A stretch of DNA of 35,675 bases from an uncultured Solobacterium sp. Lineage in GTDB: Bacteria > Bacillota_I > Bacilli_A > Erysipelotrichales > Erysipelotrichaceae. A program made the translations under genes and the position numbers. The notes under the pieces are model-generated. The model saw only the letters and a list, made by a program, of their open reading frames with translations, was not told where the DNA came from and did not search any database. The first letter of the stretch is position 1. The number at the start of each line of letters is the position of its first letter. Where the stretch lies: positions 1 to 35,675 of the forward strand of contig URYK01000030.1 in assembly GCA_900552125.1 (NCBI GenBank), in the 5' to 3' direction. Positions 6,682-13,334 of this stretch are shown piece after piece.

Positions 6682-7314
6682 TCATCCCTCCATGTTCAGC
6701 AGCTCACACATTTTCAGCCATTCCTGAATTTTTTCTTTTTCTTCATCATTTTCGCAGTCGGCAAGAAGATATTCACGATAGTTTCCGTATACCAGATAGT
6801 ATTTTCTTAATTTTTCCATATTCCATCGATAACTTTCTTCCATTACTTGAGTGATGATAGATAGTTTTTCTTCATCAGTTTTTCCATCTATATATTGCGG
6901 ATATACGTAAGCAGATAATTCTTCCAAATGGTCTATTCCGCTTGTCTTGCATATATTCAACACTTCCTGATCATCTTCCATATCTGCTATATAATCAAGA
7001 ATCTTAAATGCAGTTGTTCCATATATCTCAAATTTTTCTGTTAGTCTTTCATCTGCAAGCCTGATTGTCAATATCTTGCAGGTAAGTTCATCATCACAGG
7101 TCAGGGAAAAATCCTCGACTGTTCTATTCATGATGTGTCCCCACCATGGTTCTAGTACGATGGAATGCAGATGAACTAAATTATCTTCGATATCAAAATG
7201 CTCTTCGATGTCGACTTCAGATAGATATTCATACATTTCTTCCTCGCAATATCCTACAATCGTAAATTTGCATGTACCAAATTTTCCTATTTTTAATAAT
7301 TCTCTTAAGATCAT
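6682..7314 (-). CDS. Hypothetical acidic protein, 210 residues
   Basis: The start was set at ATG 7314, because GAGGAGGAATTAT lies just before it; the longer frame from 7329 has that site inside its coding part. The N-terminal half looks beta-rich (CKFTIVGYCEEEMYEYLSEV; LVHLHSIVLEPWWGHIMNRT). The C-terminal half is helical and acidic (EEKLSIITQVMEESYRWNME; CENDEEKEKIQEWLKMCELL). No catalytic motif, signal peptide or membrane segment is seen and no family is recognised. Confidence 0.65.
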   Translation of the reverse strand: MILRELLKIGKFGTCKFTIVGYCEEEMYEYLSEVDIEEHFDIEDNLVHLHSIVLEPWWGHIMNRTVEDFSLTCDDELTCKILTIRLADERLTEKFEIYGTTAFKILDYIADMEDDQEVLNICKTSGIDHLEELSAYVYPQYIDGKTDEEKLSIITQVMEESYRWNMEKLRKYYLVYGNYREYLLADCENDEEKEKIQEWLKMCELLNMEG

Positions 7315-7338
7315 ATAATTCCTCCTCATAAAACTTTT

Positions 7339-7545
7339 CTAATAAATTCGTTCTATCGTTGTATCAGAATGATTCAGGAGGTATTCATCCATATCGCACA
7401 AGTTCGCATTCCAGATGATATACTTATCTGAATGTATCATTTCAGTTAGCTTTTCCTTGGAACAGACAGCCTTTCTTATTTTCAAGGAACCGAAACTTTT
7501 GCGTTCCTGTTTTCTGCTGTATTCGATACTGTATCCCATATACAT
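7339..7545 (-). CDS. Small hypothetical protein, 68 residues
   Basis: ATG 7545 follows AAGGAAGGTGATCAAAT, a good ribosome site. The protein begins MYMGYSIEYSRKQERKSFGS, with a basic N-terminal half, and has a mixed C-terminal half (KYIIWNANLCDMDEYLLNHS). It has no membrane segment and no recognised family. It is 24 bases upstream of the next gene in the operon. Confidence 0.55.
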   Translation of the reverse strand: MYMGYSIEYSRKQERKSFGSLKIRKAVCSKEKLTEMIHSDKYIIWNANLCDMDEYLLNHSDTTIERIY

Positions 7546-7560
7546 ATTTGATCACCTTCC

Positions 7561-7725
7561 TTAGTTCAGCTTTGCTAAGGCTTTTCTGTATAAGTTTGCC
7601 TTATTCGACCATTTACCAAATTCTATAAAATCTTCATTTGTGCGAATGCCCCATGCTAAATCATCCATTCTTTTCTCGCACTCTATAAGCTTTTTCTGAA
7701 TTTCATTTCTTTGATCCTGTTTCAT
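7561..7725 (-). CDS. Small helical hypothetical protein, 54 residues
   Basis: An open frame from ATG 7725 with ACAAGGAGACAAAT directly before it, a strong ribosome site. The product begins MKQDQRNEIQKKLIECEKRM and ends RKALAKLN; it is charged and predicted helical throughout. Spacing to the next gene (15 bases) is normal for this operon. No family is recognised. Confidence 0.6.
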   Translation of the reverse strand: MKQDQRNEIQKKLIECEKRMDDLAWGIRTNEDFIEFGKWSNKANLYRKALAKLN

Positions 7726-7838
7726 ATTTGTCTCCTTGTAAAATTGTTCCGATTAAATATACATCACATGCTCTTTTTCACTTTGTTTCATTCACATGGA
7801 TGTTTTTTTTGACCTTTTGGAGTGAAATTTTTCACTCA
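7726..7838 (-). promoter_or_regulatory. Intergenic gap with near-palindrome; possible internal promoter
   Basis: This 113-base gap separates the ribbon-helix-helix gene from the rest of the operon. It holds a near-perfect 18-base palindrome at 7820-7837 (GAGTGAAAT/TTTTCACTC, eight of nine pairs) just after the stop of the upstream gene, with no T-run on the minus strand. A TATATT box near 7745-7750 could be a -10 element, but no convincing -35 is seen at the right distance. It is probably a regulatory gap; I cannot identify the regulator. Confidence 0.3.
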
Positions 7839-8210
7839 CTATTGATTTTGCTCCTTCTGCTTTATTATTATCTCCGTACATTCTTCTCGAAACTTTTTGA
7901 TTCCACTTATATCAATATTTGAATTATCTAATTCTATTTCAATTCCTTGGCGCTTAAGCTGATCAATTACTTTATCTACTACTTCTATCATTGTTAAGTA
8001 ATATAAGAAGGATTCTGCGCAAGTATTAAGTAGAACTCCATGTTTCATAACATACTCCAAAATTGGAGTTTCAGAGATAGCAAGCATACATCTTTTCACA
8101 CATCTGGATTTAGGCATATCCATTCTTTCTGCTAATGCTAGAATTTTTGCTTCATCTTCGTCTGAAGCATAGTACATCCTTTTCTTCTTGATTGGTTTCT
8201 TTTGTTTCAT
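7839..8210 (-). CDS. Ribbon-helix-helix protein, MobC-like relaxosome accessory (putative)
   Basis: A 123-residue protein with a very basic start (MKQKKPIKKKRMYYASDEDE) followed by a sequence like that of MobC/ribbon-helix-helix proteins: a short strand (RMYYASDEDEAKILALAERM) and then helix-turn-helix DMPKSRCVKRCMLAISETPI. The C-terminal helices (FLYYLTMIEVVDKVIDQLKR and after) could mediate dimer or partner contact, as in MobC, which helps a relaxase at the transfer origin. Ribosome site GGTGAGGAGGG precedes ATG 8210. It is the first gene of the accessory run, beside the tRNA. Autoregulation through a nearby dyad is possible. A simple transcription regulator is the main alternative. Confidence 0.5.
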   Translation of the reverse strand: MKQKKPIKKKRMYYASDEDEAKILALAERMDMPKSRCVKRCMLAISETPILEYVMKHGVLLNTCAESFLYYLTMIEVVDKVIDQLKRQGIEIELDNSNIDISGIKKFREECTEIIIKQKEQNQ

Positions 8211-8244
8211 ATCTTTTTTTCCCTCCTCACCAGCTCTTAATATA

Positions 8245-8287
8245 GAAAAAAGGCGTCAAATACAGGTTTTTTACTGTAATGACGCCT
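8245..8287 (-). terminator. Strong hairpin with T-run, minus strand
   Basis: AGGCGTCA (8251-8258) pairs with TGACGCCT (8280-8287), with an inner TACAG/CTGTA pair. On the minus strand it is followed by six T residues. It is a second terminator downstream of tRNA-Ala and lies just ahead of the accessory operon. As a dyad it could also act as an operator for the operon promoter. Confidence 0.7.
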
Positions 8288-8318
8288 ACTTCATTCTTAT
8301 AACTTTTTTCTTTTAATC

Positions 8319-8355
8319 AAAAAAAGTCGAATGCCTATTAATGAGCAGTTCGACT
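8319..8355 (-). terminator. Terminator of the tRNA-Ala gene
   Basis: On the minus strand AGTCGAA (8355-8349) pairs with TTCGACT (8331-8325), extended by an inner TGC/GCA pair, followed by seven T residues. It starts 11 bases after the tRNA 3' end, so it ends the tRNA transcript. Confidence 0.8.
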
Positions 8356-8365
8356 GAATCTACCA

Positions 8366-8441
8366 TGGTGGAGCGTATCGGGATCGAACCGATGACCCCC
8401 TGCGTGCAAGGCAGGTGCTCTCCCAGCTGAGCTAACACCCC
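8366..8441 (-). tRNA. tRNA-Ala (anticodon TGC)
   Basis: The 76-base gene on the minus strand begins GGGGTGTTAGCTCAGCTGGG and ends GGTTCGATCCCGATACGC then TCCACCA. The acceptor stem pairs GGGGTGT with ACGCTCC. The anticodon loop reads CTTGCAC, giving anticodon TGC. The D-loop AGCTCAGCTGGGAGAGC and T-loop GGTTCGATCC are standard. CCA is encoded. The 3' end faces the accessory block, the usual orientation for tRNA-integrated elements. Confidence 0.97.
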
Positions 8442-8459
8442 ATAACTGATTGCTTAAAC

Positions 8460-8489
8460 AATATACCATAAATAGTTTTATTTTGTCAA
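8460..8489 (-). promoter_or_regulatory. Promoter of tRNA-Ala
   Basis: Minus strand: a consensus TTGACA (8489-8484), an 18-base spacer and TATATT (8465-8460), ending 18 bases before the mature tRNA 5' end. Confidence 0.8.
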
Positions 8490-8566
8490 TCATTTTTAAA
8501 AATTATTGTGTGGACATATGTGTGAAAATCAACTAAAATATAAACAAAACTTTGAGGGGTGAAATT

Positions 8567-9265
8567 ATGAGTACTATAAAACAAGCATTTCGTTTATCAT
8601 TTCCAGTTATGGTTGGATATGTATTTTTAGGGATTGCTTTTGGTATCTTATGCCAAAAACAAGGTTATTCTATGATTTGGGCATTTTTGATAAGCTTAAT
8701 AGTGTATGCAGGAAGTATGCAGTTTGTGTTGTTAACTTTCTTTCATAGCGGATTTTCTTTGATAGAAGCAGCTCTAGTGACATTAACTGTTAACGCAAGA
8801 CAGTTGTTTTATGGACTATCATTTTTAAATATTTTTCCAAAAATGGGGAAGAAGAAATGGTATATGATTTTTTCGTTGTCAGATGAAACATATTCTTTAT
8901 TATGTGCGATACCGAATAAAGAAAGTGAAGAAAGTAGGCATTTAATGTTTTATGTTTCTTTCCTTGACCAGATGTACTGGATCATTGGATCTGTTATTGG
9001 CGCAAGTGTTGGTACGGTTATTCCTTTTGATACAACGGGAATTGATTTTGCGATGACCGCTTTATTTACAGTCATTTTTGTGGAACAATGGCTCGCAACT
9101 AAAAATCATACTGCAGTTTACTTTGCGATTCTTGCGATAATTATCTCTGCGTTTTTCTTTGAATTATCTAATTTCTTATTACCAGCTCTTATATTATTAG
9201 TTATTATGTTAGTAATCTTTGAAGATAAAGTAGAAAAGGGTGATCATCATGATTGGAATAAGTGA
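8567..9265 (+). CDS. azlC: AzlC-family branched-chain amino acid exporter, large subunit
   Basis: A 232-residue membrane protein read from ATG 8567, which follows GAGGGGTGAAATT. The opening FRLSFPVMVGYVFLGIAFGI and the SMQFVLLTFFHSGF and LTVNARQLFYGLSFL segments are hallmarks of AzlC, the large subunit of the AzlCD exporter for branched-chain amino acids and analogues. About five to six membrane segments are visible, with the last (FLLPALILLVIMLVIF) near the C-terminus. It overlaps azlD by 17 bases, so the two subunits are co-translated. No strong promoter was recognised upstream. Confidence 0.9.
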   Translation: MSTIKQAFRLSFPVMVGYVFLGIAFGILCQKQGYSMIWAFLISLIVYAGSMQFVLLTFFHSGFSLIEAALVTLTVNARQLFYGLSFLNIFPKMGKKKWYMIFSLSDETYSLLCAIPNKESEESRHLMFYVSFLDQMYWIIGSVIGASVGTVIPFDTTGIDFAMTALFTVIFVEQWLATKNHTAVYFAILAIIISAFFFELSNFLLPALILLVIMLVIFEDKVEKGDHHDWNK

Positions 9266-9581
9266 TTCTTTAATGATCATTGGAGTTGTGGCAATCTGCA
9301 GCTTTCTTACACGAGCATTACCTTTTATGATTTTTAAAAATACTGCTGTATTACCAAAGAAGATTGTATATTTGGGAAATGTGTTACCTATGGCAATCAT
9401 GTTTTGTCTGATTGTTTATTGTATTAGAGATACTTCATTTCTAACATACCCATATGGTCTGCCTCAAGTATTAGGTATCTTATGCGTTGTTGTTTTGCAT
9501 TTATGGAAACGAAATAATATGATCAGTATTATTGGCGGAACAATTTTTTATATGTTTTTAGTACAAGTAATATTTGTATAA
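9249..9581 (+). CDS. azlD: AzlD-family exporter small subunit
   Basis: A 110-residue membrane protein. ATG 9249 was chosen because AAGGGTGATCATC directly precedes it; a GTG at 9240 lies within that site. The sequence has the AzlD layout: first helix with CSFLTRALPFMIFKN, then LGNVLPMAIMFCLIVYCIRD, then two further helices including IIGGTIFYMFLVQVIFV. It forms the exporter with AzlC. It ends one base before the stop of the convergent lysR-type gene and no separate terminator is seen between them. Confidence 0.9.
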   Translation: MIGISDSLMIIGVVAICSFLTRALPFMIFKNTAVLPKKIVYLGNVLPMAIMFCLIVYCIRDTSFLTYPYGLPQVLGILCVVVLHLWKRNNMISIIGGTIFYMFLVQVIFV

Positions 9582-10454
9582 CTACTTCATTTCTTCAAAG
9601 AAAGCATCGTATTGATTTTTGAATACTGTATTTCTTAAAGTAATGTAATTAAATTCATGGAGAATGTGGAAATCATGTAAATCAATGACTTCCAGTTCTC
9701 CTTTTTCTATTTCTTCACGAATGGCTGCTTCATATAGGAATGTGATACCATGATTTTGTTTAACTAATGTTTTAATGCCTTGTACATTTCCTATTTCGAT
9801 TACTTTCGCAAAAGCGTTGATGGATTGATTGATTTCCTGCATACTACGTTCTAAAATTTCTCTTGTTCCACTTCCACTTTCACGTACGATGAGTGTTTCC
9901 TGTAGTAAATCTTTTAAAGAATGAACTTCATTATGTAATGTGTATTCTTTACCTTTAACTGCAACATAGCGTTCTTGAGAAAATAATTTATAATCATAGC
10001 TATGCTTTGGAAAATATCCTTCAATAAAGGCAAAACCGATTTCTCCATTATCAAGCATATGCAATAGGGTAGTAGTGTTTTCTACGATCATGGATATCGA
10101 AGTATCGGAGTGTTTATGTAAATATTTGCTTAGCTTATCAGGGAGAATGAATTCACCAATCGTTAGTGTTGCGCCAAAGCGAAGGCTTAGAGGTTTTTGA
10201 TCCTGTTTCAGTAAATCGCGTATCTTTTTTTCATCCGCAGCCATAGAACGTACTTTCTCTGCTAAAAATAGTCCTTGATTTGTTAGGGTTAATTGTTTTC
10301 CGTTATAATAAAATAACTTACAATCATATTCTTTTTCTAAATATTTAATATGTTGAGAAACTGCAGGCTGTGTGATGCATAACAGGTCTGCAGCTTTCGT
10401 ATAATTTAATGTTTCAGATAAAGTTAAGAATGTATATAATCGAAAATCCAACAT
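9582..10454 (-). CDS. LysR-family transcriptional regulator
   Basis: A 290-residue protein with the LysR winged helix at residues 1-60 (LDFRLYTFLTLSETLNYTKA, then ADLLCITQPAVSQHIKYLEK) and a two-lobed effector domain after about residue 85. ATG 10454 follows TAGGAGATGAAACT. It is convergent with azlCD and divergent from serC-serA, so it could regulate either; LysR proteins most often control the divergent neighbour, which favours serC or its own gene. Repeated TTCTTTCA sequences lie in the shared intergenic region. The effector is unknown. Confidence 0.9.
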   Translation of the reverse strand: MLDFRLYTFLTLSETLNYTKAADLLCITQPAVSQHIKYLEKEYDCKLFYYNGKQLTLTNQGLFLAEKVRSMAADEKKIRDLLKQDQKPLSLRFGATLTIGEFILPDKLSKYLHKHSDTSISMIVENTTTLLHMLDNGEIGFAFIEGYFPKHSYDYKLFSQERYVAVKGKEYTLHNEVHSLKDLLQETLIVRESGSGTREILERSMQEINQSINAFAKVIEIGNVQGIKTLVKQNHGITFLYEAAIREEIEKGELEVIDLHDFHILHEFNYITLRNTVFKNQYDAFFEEMK

Positions 10455-10495
10455 AGTTTCATCTCCTAAATTTATATGGTTAGTATAACATGAAT

Positions 10496-10632
10496 GTGAA
10501 AGCTGTGAAAGAATAATTTGTTTTCTGAGGATGGACAGAGAAGTGTAATATGTCTATGGATAGAAAATTCTTTCATAATATTTACAGTTTTCTTTCAAAT
10601 ATTCTTTCATAAAATTTCATTTGTGCTATAAT
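10496..10632 (+). promoter_or_regulatory. serC promoter with repeated TTCTTTCA sites
   Basis: An extended -10 box, TGCTATAAT (10624-10632), lies 41 bases before serC. Upstream are three direct copies of TTCTTTCA (10568, 10590, 10602) and, in the other orientation, TGAAAG copies around 10498-10514. The repeats could be sites for the divergent LysR protein. The -10 is clear; the role of the repeats is inferred. Confidence 0.5.
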
Positions 10633-10673
10633 AGTCACAACTAGTTGGATTAAAGACAGAAAGGGGAATTCTT

Positions 10674-11762
10674 ATGGAAGAAAATAGAGTGTATAACTTC
10701 TCAGCAGGACCATCTATGCTGCCTTATGAGGTGTTAAAAAAAGCACAGGAACAAATGGTAAATTATGAGGACAGTGGCATGTCTGTTATGGAAATGAGTC
10801 ATCGTTCAAAAACATATGATAAAATTATTAAGAAAACGGAAGAAGACTTACGTTCCATATTAAATATTCCAGATAACTACAAGGTTTTATTCCTTCAGGG
10901 AGGAGCCACGATGCAGTTTTCTATGATCCCTTTGAATTTATTGAAGAAAGGGAAGGCAGATTATATCATTACTGGATATTTTGCGAAGAAAGCATATGAA
11001 GAAGCGACTAAGTATGGAATGATTCATGTTGCGAAGAATTGTGATGTAGATAATTATTCCTATATCCCTAAACAGGAACAATTAGAACTTCAGGATGATG
11101 CGGATTATGTATATCTATGTGCGAATAATACAATTTATGGAACAGAGTGGAAATATGTTCCTGATACCAAAGGTATTCCTATTGTGGCAGATATGTCTAG
11201 TAATATTTTATCAAAGCCAATTGATGTATCGAAGTATGGAGTAATCTTTGCGGGGGCACAAAAGAATATGGGAATTGCAGGTGTAACGGTTGTTATTATT
11301 CGAGATGATTTATTAGATTTTTCAATGGATAAGACACCAGTTATGTTGCAGTATGGTTTACTAGCTGAGAAATCCTCAATGTACAATACACCTCCAACAT
11401 ATGCAATCTATATGCTAGGGCTGATCTTAGAATGGATTAAAGAGATGGGTGGCTTATCTGCTATGCAAAAGCGAAATGAGGAAAAAGCAAAATTATTGTA
11501 TGATTATCTAGATACAAGTGATTTTTATATGACGCAGGTTAGAAAAGAAGATCGTTCTATGATGAATGTTACTTTTCGTTCTCCAAGTGAAGAATTAGAT
11601 GCACTGTTTGTGAAAGAAAGTATTGCTCATGGTTTTACAAATCTAAAAGGACATCGAGCAGTTGGCGGTATGCGGGCATCAATTTATAACGCAATGCCAA
11701 TAGAAGGTGTAGAAGCATTAGTTTCTTTTATGAAAGAATTTGAAATGAAATACAAGAAATAG
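10674..11762 (+). CDS. serC: Phosphoserine aminotransferase
   Basis: This 362-residue enzyme converts 3-phosphohydroxypyruvate and glutamate to phosphoserine and 2-oxoglutarate, using pyridoxal phosphate. The start VYNFSAGPSMLPYEVLKKAQ and the MSVMEMSHRSK motif are diagnostic. LFLQGGATMQF binds phosphate, and FAGAQKNMGIAG holds the PLP lysine (near residue 197). Length is typical. ATG follows AAAGGGGAATTCTT. serA begins 11 bases after its stop, so the two first serine-pathway enzymes are co-transcribed. No serB is in the window. Confidence 0.97.
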   Translation: MEENRVYNFSAGPSMLPYEVLKKAQEQMVNYEDSGMSVMEMSHRSKTYDKIIKKTEEDLRSILNIPDNYKVLFLQGGATMQFSMIPLNLLKKGKADYIITGYFAKKAYEEATKYGMIHVAKNCDVDNYSYIPKQEQLELQDDADYVYLCANNTIYGTEWKYVPDTKGIPIVADMSSNILSKPIDVSKYGVIFAGAQKNMGIAGVTVVIIRDDLLDFSMDKTPVMLQYGLLAEKSSMYNTPPTYAIYMLGLILEWIKEMGGLSAMQKRNEEKAKLLYDYLDTSDFYMTQVRKEDRSMMNVTFRSPSEELDALFVKESIAHGFTNLKGHRAVGGMRASIYNAMPIEGVEALVSFMKEFEMKYKK

Positions 11763-11773
11763 GGGTGTGGAAA

Positions 11774-12940
11774 GTGAAAGTTAAAACATTAAATAAAATT
11801 GCAGAGGCTGGTTTATTAGAATTGGAGAATGTGCAATTTGAACATGATCCAGATTTTGATGATTATGATGCTATTCTAGTACGAAGCGCTAAGCTTCATG
11901 ATATGACATTTTCTAAGAATCTAAAATGCATTGCCAGAGCAGGTGCAGGAGTAAACAATATACCAATTGAACGCTGTAGTGAGAATGGTATTGTTGTGTT
12001 TAATACACCTGGTGCGAACGCAAACGCAGTTAAGGAATTGGTTATAGCGGCATTCTTATTATCTTCCCGTAAGATTTATCAGGGGATTGAATGGGTAAAA
12101 ACCTTAGATGTAGCAGATATTTCAAAAGAAGTAGAAGCTGGAAAAAGCAGGTTTGCAGGGCAAGAGATTGCGGGTAAAAAATTAGGTGTTATAGGTTTAG
12201 GTGCGATTGGTGTACAAGTAGCAAATGTCGCAGCCGCAATGGATATGGAAGTATATGGTTATGATCCTTTTATTTCAGTAAAAGCCGCATGGACATTAAA
12301 AGCTAGAATTCATCGTGCACAGAGTTTAAAGGAAATATTAGAAACATGTGATTATATCAGTGTTCATGTTCCATTCAATGAAAAAACCGCTAATATTATT
12401 AATAAAGATGCGATTGATTCAATGAAACAGGGTGTACGACTATTTAATTTTGCACGTGGTGAGTTAGTTGATACGCAAGCAGTTAAACAAGCAATTGAAG
12501 ATGGAAAAATTGCTTGTTATGTGACAGATTTCCCTACAAAAGAACTTTTACAATATGATGAGGTTATCGGATTACCTCATTTAGGTGCTTCAACTAAAGA
12601 AAGTGAAGAAAACTGTGCTGTAATGGCATCAAAAGAAATTATTGAGTATTTAACATATGGCAATATTGTGAATTCTGTCAATCTTCCAGATATGAAACTT
12701 CCACAAGAGGCAAAATATCGTATTTGTGTTATCAATAAAAACATTCCTAATATGGTTAGCTCTATGACAACAGCTCTAGCTAATGTGGGAGTAAATATTG
12801 AAAATATGGCGAATAAGGCAAAAAATAATTATGCTTTTACTATTTTGGAGACAAATGATGAAGTAAGTGAAGAACTTATGGAACGATTACGTAATCGAGA
12901 TGGTATCATACAGGCACGATTGATTATCGCAAATGATTGA
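11774..12940 (+). CDS. serA: D-3-phosphoglycerate dehydrogenase (ACT-domain form)
   Basis: A 388-residue enzyme that oxidises 3-phosphoglycerate to 3-phosphohydroxypyruvate with NAD. It is read from GTG 11774, eight bases after AGGGG and giving VKVKTLNKIAEAG; an in-frame GTG at 11765 overlaps that site. The NAD fold shows KKLGVIGLGAIGVQVA, and the catalytic region shows FARGELVD (Arg) and LPHLGAS (His). Residues 318-388 (ICVINKNIPNMVSSMTTALA onward) are an ACT domain, the usual serine-sensing module. The segment where E. coli SerA has FPTEP reads DFPTKEL here, so the catalytic Glu is shifted or replaced; this may be a subfamily trait. Confidence 0.95.
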   Translation: MKVKTLNKIAEAGLLELENVQFEHDPDFDDYDAILVRSAKLHDMTFSKNLKCIARAGAGVNNIPIERCSENGIVVFNTPGANANAVKELVIAAFLLSSRKIYQGIEWVKTLDVADISKEVEAGKSRFAGQEIAGKKLGVIGLGAIGVQVANVAAAMDMEVYGYDPFISVKAAWTLKARIHRAQSLKEILETCDYISVHVPFNEKTANIINKDAIDSMKQGVRLFNFARGELVDTQAVKQAIEDGKIACYVTDFPTKELLQYDEVIGLPHLGASTKESEENCAVMASKEIIEYLTYGNIVNSVNLPDMKLPQEAKYRICVINKNIPNMVSSMTTALANVGVNIENMANKAKNNYAFTILETNDEVSEELMERLRNRDGIIQARLIIAND

Positions 12941-12947
12941 TCTAATG

Positions 12948-12980
12948 ACCCTTTGTATAAATATACGAAGGGTTTTCTTT
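12948..12980 (+). terminator. serCA terminator
   Basis: ACCCTTTGTATA pairs with TATACGAAGGGT (one mismatch) and is followed by TTTTCTTT, seven bases after the serA stop. Confidence 0.8.
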
Positions 12981-13054
12981 ATGCACACTAACTTTTGTAT
13001 TGAGCTATGCTATGTTATACTTTATATTAAATTAGATAAATTTATGGAGGTATT

Positions 13055-13252
13055 ATGAACTATACAACAGAAGAACTTAAAGAAGCTAAAAGACAAATTG
13101 ATTCGCTATTACATAAGTTAAGAGAAACAATTAAAACATTGGAATCTAAGGAAAATCCTAATCGATATAAATCACAGATCACATTGGCAAAAAGAAGAGT
13201 GGAAGCACTAGAGATTGCGGATGATTTGATAGCACGAGAATTATCAGAATAA
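13055..13252 (+). CDS. Small helical protein, 65 residues, unknown
   Basis: ATG follows TATGGAGGTATT. The protein begins MNYTTEELKEAKRQIDSLLH and is predicted to be a two-helix coiled hairpin (IDSLLHKLRETIKTLESKEN, then QITLAKRRVEALEIADDLIA). It has its own extended -10 (TGTTATACT, about 13011-13019). It is a monocistronic-looking gene between serA and topB. The function is not known; nothing suggests DNA or metal binding. Confidence 0.7.
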   Translation: MNYTTEELKEAKRQIDSLLHKLRETIKTLESKENPNRYKSQITLAKRRVEALEIADDLIARELSE

Positions 13253-13297
13253 TGTTAAAAAAGTGCTGGAAGTGATTCATAATTATCTATTATTTTA

Positions 13298-13306
13298 TGT
13301 TATAAT
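13298..13306 (+). promoter_or_regulatory. Extended -10 promoter of topB
   Basis: TGTTATAAT (13298-13306) is an extended -10 element 29 bases ahead of the topB start. The -35 region is weak (AT-rich), which is normal with an extended -10. Confidence 0.5.
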
Positions 13307-13334
13307 GAAACAAGTTATGTGATGGGAGGCTTTT

